From an uncultured Lachnospiraceae bacterium (GTDB taxonomy: Bacteria; Bacillota; Clostridia; Lachnospirales; Lachnospiraceae), in NCBI GenBank assembly GCA_910584585.1, contig CAJUBP010000001.1, positions 193,275 to 257,274 of the forward strand: DNA of 64,000 nt. The letters are read 5' to 3'. The notes under the pieces were generated by a model. The model was not told the origin of the DNA. It saw only the letters and a list, made by a program, of their open reading frames with translations, and did not search any database. This document shows positions 59,822-64,000 of this stretch, piece by piece; the first letter of the stretch is position 1, and each line of letters starts with the position of its first letter. The translations under genes and the position numbers were made by a program.

Positions 59822-60490
59822 ATGCCGCAGAAAATTGACACGATTATTTTTGATTTAGACGGAACTTTACTGGATACGTTAACAGATTTAACAAACAGCG
59901 TGAATTACGCTATGGCCCGTTACGGATTCCCTGCCCATTCTGAGGACAGCGTGCGCCGGATGGTCGGAAACGGCGTCGCTGTACTGATAGAACGGGCAAT
60001 CCCCCAGGGACGGAATTTCCCCCAATATGACAGCTGCCTGAAAGATTTCCAGGAGCACTATGAACTGCACAAAAAAGACTGCACCAAGCCTTTCCCGGGC
60101 ATTATGGAATTCCTAAAAGAAGCCGCGGACAGGGGCTATAAGATGGCAGTGGTTTCCAACAAATTCGACTTGGCAGTGAAAGGGCTCTGTGAAGATTTCT
60201 TCACCCCCTACGTCTCCGCCGCCATTGGGGAATCACCGAAAGCAGCCAAAAAACCTTCGCCGGACACGGTATTCCTGGCCATGGACGAACTGGGCTCCAA
60301 GGCAGGCTCCTGCGTCTATATCGGGGACTCTGACGTGGATCTGGCTACCGCCAGGAATGCGGGAATTCCCTGTATCAGCGTAAGCTGGGGATTTCGGGAT
60401 CGGGAATTCCTGCTGCAAAACGGCGCAAAGCGGATTGCGGATACGGCGGATGAGATTTGGGAAATTCTTAGAGAGATGCAGCGGCAGTAA
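59822..60490 (+). CDS. HAD family hydrolase, phosphoglycolate phosphatase-like
   Basis: 222-residue HAD phosphatase: motif I IIFDLDGTLLDT (nucleophile Asp), motif II AVVSNK, motif III Lys in SPKAAKKPSP and motif IV YIGDSDVDLATA. The cap domain is of the small helical Gph type. It probably dephosphorylates 2-phosphoglycolate or a similar small phosphate. Start ATG 59822 follows AAAGGAG; a longer frame to 59792 has no ribosome binding site. Confidence 0.93.
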   Translation: MPQKIDTIIFDLDGTLLDTLTDLTNSVNYAMARYGFPAHSEDSVRRMVGNGVAVLIERAIPQGRNFPQYDSCLKDFQEHYELHKKDCTKPFPGIMEFLKEAADRGYKMAVVSNKFDLAVKGLCEDFFTPYVSAAIGESPKAAKKPSPDTVFLAMDELGSKAGSCVYIGDSDVDLATARNAGIPCISVSWGFRDREFLLQNGAKRIADTADEIWEILREMQRQ

Positions 60491-60530
60491 ATGCAGCGGT
60501 ATGTATCTCCAGCCAGAAATCCTTCTGTTA

Positions 60531-60725
60531 TTAAAAAAACGGAAGCATCAAAATCAAAGCCGCCACGCCAATCACAACGGTAACCGCCCCAAACAGGCAG
60601 CTCATTTTCCAGTAATTTTTCTGCTTCTTCGCGTTCCCTTTATTCCGGTAACCCAGAATAAAGGGAATGATCGCCATAATTGCAGAAATACTCAATGCAG
60701 TTGCCAGATAATTCAAAATATTCAT
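60531..60725 (-). CDS. Small two-helix membrane protein
   Basis: 64-residue protein: MNILNYLATALSISAIMAII helix, a basic loop RNKGNAKKQKNYWK and a second helix VTVVIGVAALILMLPFF. Ribosome binding site GGGAGGAAAG before ATG 60725, 15 bp after the YitT gene, so co-transcribed with it. Not recognised. Confidence 0.75.
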   Translation of the reverse strand: MNILNYLATALSISAIMAIIPFILGYRNKGNAKKQKNYWKMSCLFGAVTVVIGVAALILMLPFF

Positions 60726-60740
60726 CGCTTTCCTCCCAAA

Positions 60741-61598
60741 TTAGTTCAGCCCCCGGAAGCCTTTTCCGATGATCTCGCTGCTGTTGGTGATCATCATAAA
60801 CGCCCCTGGCTGATTCCACCGGATATAATTTCTGAGCTGCACCGCCTGCCCCCGCTTCATAACGGTTAATATCACATATTTCTTATGATGGGTATAGGTC
60901 CCCTCCGCTTCAAAAATCGTAGCGCTTCGGGTTAATTTCTCATGGATAAAATCGCAGATCGGATCGGGATCATCGCAGACGATGGTAAAATATTTGCACA
61001 GGTTAATATTCTCAATGGCCCCGTCTATCACAAGGGATTTCGCCATCAGTCCGCAGAAGGAAAACAATCCGGTAGCGGCGTCAAAGATAAAGCACGCCGC
61101 CACGGTAATCATCAAATCCACCAGAAACAGCGCAGTCCCGATATTGATGGTGCTGTGCTTTTTCAAAACCATTGCGATAATATCCGTACCGCCGCCGCTG
61201 GCTCCGATATTAAAAAGAATTGCGGAGCTGAGGGCCGGAAGCACAATGGCAAAAACCAGCTCCAGCACCGGCTCATTTGTCATGGGACGGGCCATAGGAT
61301 AATATCTTTCCAGACCGCTTAAGCCTAAGGACATCAGCACGCTTACATAAACAGTTTTCGCCCCGAACTCCTTGCCAAAGCAGATAAAGCCCACAACCAG
61401 CAGAGCCATATTGATTACAAAGTTAATCGTTCCGGCGCTGAAAGGGGTCACAGCGCTCAGCACAATCGCCATGCCTGTGACTCCTCCGAAAGAAAAATTA
61501 TTCGGAAATTTGAAAAAATACACGCCGATTACCAAAAGAACTGCCGCAAAGGTAATCATTCCATATTCAAACAGCGCCAATTTTACATTCTTTTTCAT
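60741..61598 (-). CDS. YitT family protein (DUF161 + DUF2179)
   Basis: 285-residue protein with five hydrophobic segments (1-200), including FSFGGVTGMAIVLS and the repeat NIGASGGGTDIIAMVLKK, then the cytoplasmic DUF2179 domain (about 200-285) with RSATIFEAEGTYTH and MMITNSSEIIGKGF. The family has no firm function; DUF2179 binds nucleotides in some relatives. It follows the trigger-factor-like gene on the same strand by 24 bp. Confidence 0.92.
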   Translation of the reverse strand: MKKNVKLALFEYGMITFAAVLLVIGVYFFKFPNNFSFGGVTGMAIVLSAVTPFSAGTINFVINMALLVVGFICFGKEFGAKTVYVSVLMSLGLSGLERYYPMARPMTNEPVLELVFAIVLPALSSAILFNIGASGGGTDIIAMVLKKHSTINIGTALFLVDLMITVAACFIFDAATGLFSFCGLMAKSLVIDGAIENINLCKYFTIVCDDPDPICDFIHEKLTRSATIFEAEGTYTHHKKYVILTVMKRGQAVQLRNYIRWNQPGAFMMITNSSEIIGKGFRGLN

Positions 61599-61622
61599 TG
61601 CTTACTCTTCCCCGTTTGTCTC

Positions 61623-62933
61623 TTATTCCTGTTCACCGTCACCGGATTCTTCTCCGTCTATTTCCAATTCCAATTCTCCGTCGCCGGATTCTTCTCCGTC
61701 TGCTTCTAATTCACTGTCGCCGGACTCTTCTCCGTCGCCGGATTCTTCATCTGCCTCTTCGTCTTCCCCATAATATTCATCCTGGGACACTTCTTCCACC
61801 TGGGCGTTTTCATAAAGGAAATTGACAACTCTGCTGCGGACAATCTGGGTAATAATGGAAGTTTTCCCATAATCCGCTTCCAATGCCTCTACCGTATCGT
61901 ACTCATATTCTTCCAGCAATGCCTGGGCTTCTTCCTGATATCCCTCCTCTGTAACTGTCAGCCCTTCTTTTTCCGCAATGGCCTGGCACACCAGATACTC
62001 GTTCACCTGAGCGATGGCCGCGTCTTCCACTGCCCCATCTCCCAACTGCTCTAAAAACTCTTCATATTCCATCCCCATCAAAGAGGCGTAGAACTGATAT
62101 CCCTCCACAGTCTCATCATAGTAGAAATCGTACAATTCCTGAGGATAACCGTCTACTTCCGCATTTTCAACAGCCATCGCCAGAGCGTCCTCTCCAGATG
62201 CAGAAGCGGATTCTTCCTGGGCAGTGGCCATCAAATCTGCCCTTATGTAATCTTCATATTCCTCAACCGTCTTGTAATCTGTTACCTTCGCCACGAATTC
62301 ATCTGTATACTCCGGCACAATGACTTCACTGATTTTATTGATTGTTACAGTAAATTCCGCCTGCTTACCCTCCGCCTCGGAATCAAAATATTCCTCCGGA
62401 AATGTCACCGGAAATGTCACTGTTTCTCCTTTGTTCTTCCCAATCAGGCTGTTTTCGAAATCCTCCAGAAAATCTCCGGAGCCCAGCACCAGTTCATAAT
62501 CCGTATCGCTTCCGCCTTCAAATTCCTCGCCGTCCATCACGCCTGTGTAGTCGATATTAACGCTGTCCCCTTCTTTGGCCGGGCGGTCTGTAATCTCACG
62601 GTATTCTTTATTTTCGTCCTGAAGCTCCTGGACAGCGTACTCTACATCTTCTTCCAGCACCTCCGGTACCGGATACTGCACTTTCAGCTTCTTATATTCT
62701 CCCAATTTTACATAATCTTCCGATTTAAAGTTCAGCGCGTTTTCGTGGTTATTTCCTGTTTCGCCCGCTTCTCCCTGATCCCCGGAGTTTTCTTCGGAAT
62801 CTTCTCCGGCAGTATCCTGATCTGCCGTATCTTCCACGGATTTTTCTTCTTTTTTCTCATTTCCGCATCCGGCAGAAAAAGCCATAACTCCTGACAATAT
62901 CAGCACAGCGGCTAAATATTTCTTTCTTCTCAT
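61623..62933 (-). CDS. Trigger factor-like FKBP-type peptidyl-prolyl isomerase lipoprotein
   Basis: 436-residue lipoprotein: signal and lipobox VLILSGVMAFSAGC, an acidic linker with DTADQDTAGEDSEENSGD, then a trigger-factor-type FKBP domain (about 150-240; GDSVNIDYTGVMDGEEFEGG, LVLGSGDFLEDFENSLIG) and helical arms like the TF C-terminal domain. The tail is an acidic repeat of EESGDGE units (61623-61760). It probably assists folding of secreted proteins outside the membrane. ATG 62933 follows GGAGG; the longer open frame to 63113 runs into the terminator. Confidence 0.9.
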   Translation of the reverse strand: MRRKKYLAAVLILSGVMAFSAGCGNEKKEEKSVEDTADQDTAGEDSEENSGDQGEAGETGNNHENALNFKSEDYVKLGEYKKLKVQYPVPEVLEEDVEYAVQELQDENKEYREITDRPAKEGDSVNIDYTGVMDGEEFEGGSDTDYELVLGSGDFLEDFENSLIGKNKGETVTFPVTFPEEYFDSEAEGKQAEFTVTINKISEVIVPEYTDEFVAKVTDYKTVEEYEDYIRADLMATAQEESASASGEDALAMAVENAEVDGYPQELYDFYYDETVEGYQFYASLMGMEYEEFLEQLGDGAVEDAAIAQVNEYLVCQAIAEKEGLTVTEEGYQEEAQALLEEYEYDTVEALEADYGKTSIITQIVRSRVVNFLYENAQVEEVSQDEYYGEDEEADEESGDGEESGDSELEADGEESGDGELELEIDGEESGDGEQE

Positions 62934-63050
62934 TGCTGCATTACCTCCAATAACTGTTTTTCTCTCATGTTTTTTGCATATTTTTCTTTCCTGCAATAAC
63001 GGTATTTTAACATATGCCGGTGAAAAAATCATGAAAAATAAACATATTTT

Positions 63051-63089
63051 AAAAAAAGCCGCCGGAAAACCTTTCCAACAGCTTTTTTT
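63051..63089. terminator. Terminator of the rubrerythrin gene
   Basis: AAAAAAAGC ... GGAAA - ACC - TTTCC ... GCTTTTTTT, a hairpin with flanking A and T runs, oriented to work on both strands. It lies after the minus-strand rubrerythrin gene. Confidence 0.75.
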
Positions 63090-63155
63090 ACGCCGCAATT
63101 GCGCAGAGCACAACTATGATTTCCGGCCGGATGGGGCGCTAGGCAAAACGGCCAG

Positions 63156-63776
63156 TTATTGAATCATTTCTCCCTCTGCTTTGCCGCAGTAAGGCGCAAG
63201 CTCCAGACGCACATACCAGCCCTGTTCATGATCGCATACCGGACAGGTCATAGGCGCCTGTGTGCCTTCATAGACGTATCCGCAGTTTAAGCACATCCAT
63301 TTTGTTTCCACTTTGGAGACAAATAACTGGTTATCCTCCAGAAGCTTTGCAAAGGCGCCGAAACGATCCCCATGCATCTTTTCAATCTCCGCAATCTTAT
63401 GGAATTTCATCGCCGCCTTGCCGAATCCTTCTTCCTGGGCCTTGTCTCCGAAGTTCTTGTACACATCGTCGTGTTCTTCATACTCATTGTGCTGCGCCAT
63501 TTTCAGCAGTTCCGACATATTGGGGCTTAAATCCACGGGATATGTGCCGTCGATGGCAATGGTCTCCCCGGCCAGTTCTTTCAGTTGGTTGTAAAATACT
63601 TCCGCATGTTCTTTTTCCTGATCTGCGGTAAACTTGAAAATCTGTTCCAGCACATAGAGCCCCTGCTGATGGGCCTGGCCTGCCGCAAAGGTGTAACGGT
63701 TTCTGGCCTGGCTTTCCCCGGCAAACGCCCGCATCAGATTCTTCATGGTTTCGCTCTGTTTAAAGTCTGCTGCCAT
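63156..63776 (-). CDS. rbr: Rubrerythrin
   Basis: 206-residue peroxidase of classical order: a four-helix di-iron domain (residues 1-150, with FAGESQARNRY, DQEKEHAEVFY and EIEKMHGDRF) followed by a rubredoxin domain (CLNCGYVYEG, CPVCDHEQGWY). It reduces hydrogen peroxide in the anaerobic cytoplasm. ATG 63776 is followed by AADFKQSETMKNL, typical. No PerR-like palindrome could be found in front of it, unlike the reverse rubrerythrin gene at 4297. Confidence 0.95.
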   Translation of the reverse strand: MAADFKQSETMKNLMRAFAGESQARNRYTFAAGQAHQQGLYVLEQIFKFTADQEKEHAEVFYNQLKELAGETIAIDGTYPVDLSPNMSELLKMAQHNEYEEHDDVYKNFGDKAQEEGFGKAAMKFHKIAEIEKMHGDRFGAFAKLLEDNQLFVSKVETKWMCLNCGYVYEGTQAPMTCPVCDHEQGWYVRLELAPYCGKAEGEMIQ

Positions 63777-63873
63777 AATAAGTTCCTGCCTTTCTTTTCC
63801 AGTTTCATAATATTTACCGGAATAGTATGGGCAGAAATTGGGATTTTATACTTCTTCTGTTTTGCATTGGACT

Positions 63874-63950
63874 TCATCTTTTGAAAAGATCCGAGTGTGA
63901 ACCGGTATCGATTAAAGTCAGCGTTAAAAGGTAAATTTGACCTGATACAT
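63874..63950 (-). pseudogene. Deleted RelE/YafQ-type toxin gene
   Basis: The first codons MYQVKFT start at 63950, overlapping the antitoxin stop (TGATG). They are followed at once, in another frame, by LLTLTLIDTGSHSDLFKR and a stop, which is the standard C-terminus of RelE/YafQ toxins. About 70 central residues are gone. Confidence 0.65.
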
Positions 63951-64000
63951 CAATCATCAAGAGCCGCTTTTAAATCTTCCATACTGGAATATCCTTTGAC
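63950..64000 (-). CDS. 3' end of a probable RelB/DinJ-type antitoxin gene (cut by window edge)
   Basis: Only 16 codons are inside the window: VKGYSSMEDLKAALDD, then a stop. Its position directly before a RelE-type toxin start, with overlapping stop and start codons, identifies it as the antitoxin of that pair. Whether the rest is intact cannot be seen. Confidence 0.5.
   Translation of the reverse strand, partial: VKGYSSMEDLKAALDD

Overview
The window is low-GC Gram-positive chromosome, most likely from a gut Lachnospiraceae (Clostridia). The supporting signs are a large SRP RNA with an Alu domain, a glgC/glgD pair, reverse rubrerythrin with PerR, GH36 and GH42 glycosidases, an AgrC-like/LytTR two-component system, many AAA-ATPase/PD-(D/E)XK proteins, a TnpV remnant, and AGGAGG-type ribosome binding sites with TTGACA/TATAAT promoters almost everywhere. 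No complete insertion sequence, prophage, tRNA, rRNA or CRISPR array was seen.

Layout. 0-5 kb: a repeat-rich hypothetical protein, a GNAT acetyltransferase, tadA followed by the SRP RNA gene, a PsiE-like membrane protein, then perR and reverse rubrerythrin, each with a PerR-box-like palindrome. 5-12 kb (minus strand): SNF2 helicase, glgCD, hipBA. 12-18 kb: an AraC regulator and a sugar operon (GPH symporter, GH36 alpha-galactosidase, YczE-like protein), then a cluster of small repeats. 18-26 kb: phospholipase C-like protein, TetR/MFS efflux pair with operators, a three-gene operon (DUF89 metal phosphatase, histidine phosphatase, 2-hydroxyacid dehydrogenase), a lipoprotein, DUF1848. 26-36 kb: AAA-ATPase/nuclease, a broken Schlafen-type regulator, sbcCD, a patatin, and a compact type I toxin-antitoxin locus with its antisense RNA. 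36-44 kb: a secreted Ig-like/NlpC-type hydrolase, a GntR-controlled ABC transporter, a DUF4143 ATPase, Uma2, ClpP, GNAT. 44-54 kb: a polymorphic toxin island (MFS exporter, PH-domain and membrane proteins, a frameshifted gene, a putative immunity gene, an RHS protein ending in an AHH nuclease) with its own sensor kinase and LytTR regulator. 54-64 kb: a zinc-ribbon protein overlapping a GH42 beta-galactosidase, HAD phosphatase, YitT, trigger-factor-like lipoprotein, rubrerythrin, and a decayed RelBE-type pair at the right edge.

Most interesting observations. (1) The DUF89 gene has an in-frame UGA, after which the same frame continues 36 more codons with family-like sequence and ends in an ATGA overlap with the next gene; this is either a selenocysteine/readthrough codon or a very recent nonsense mutation. 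(2) A 58-bp promoter element with a perfect LytTR half-site occurs twice, 90% identical and in the same orientation to its downstream gene: before the RHS toxin and before the MFS exporter 7 kb away. This suggests the neighbouring two-component system controls both. (3) Three small palindromic elements starting GT(T)A(A)C are each flanked by an exact 8-bp direct repeat. (4) A holin-like type I toxin has an antisense RNA over its 3' UTR. Several other dispersed repeat families, including one that carries a promoter, are listed separately.
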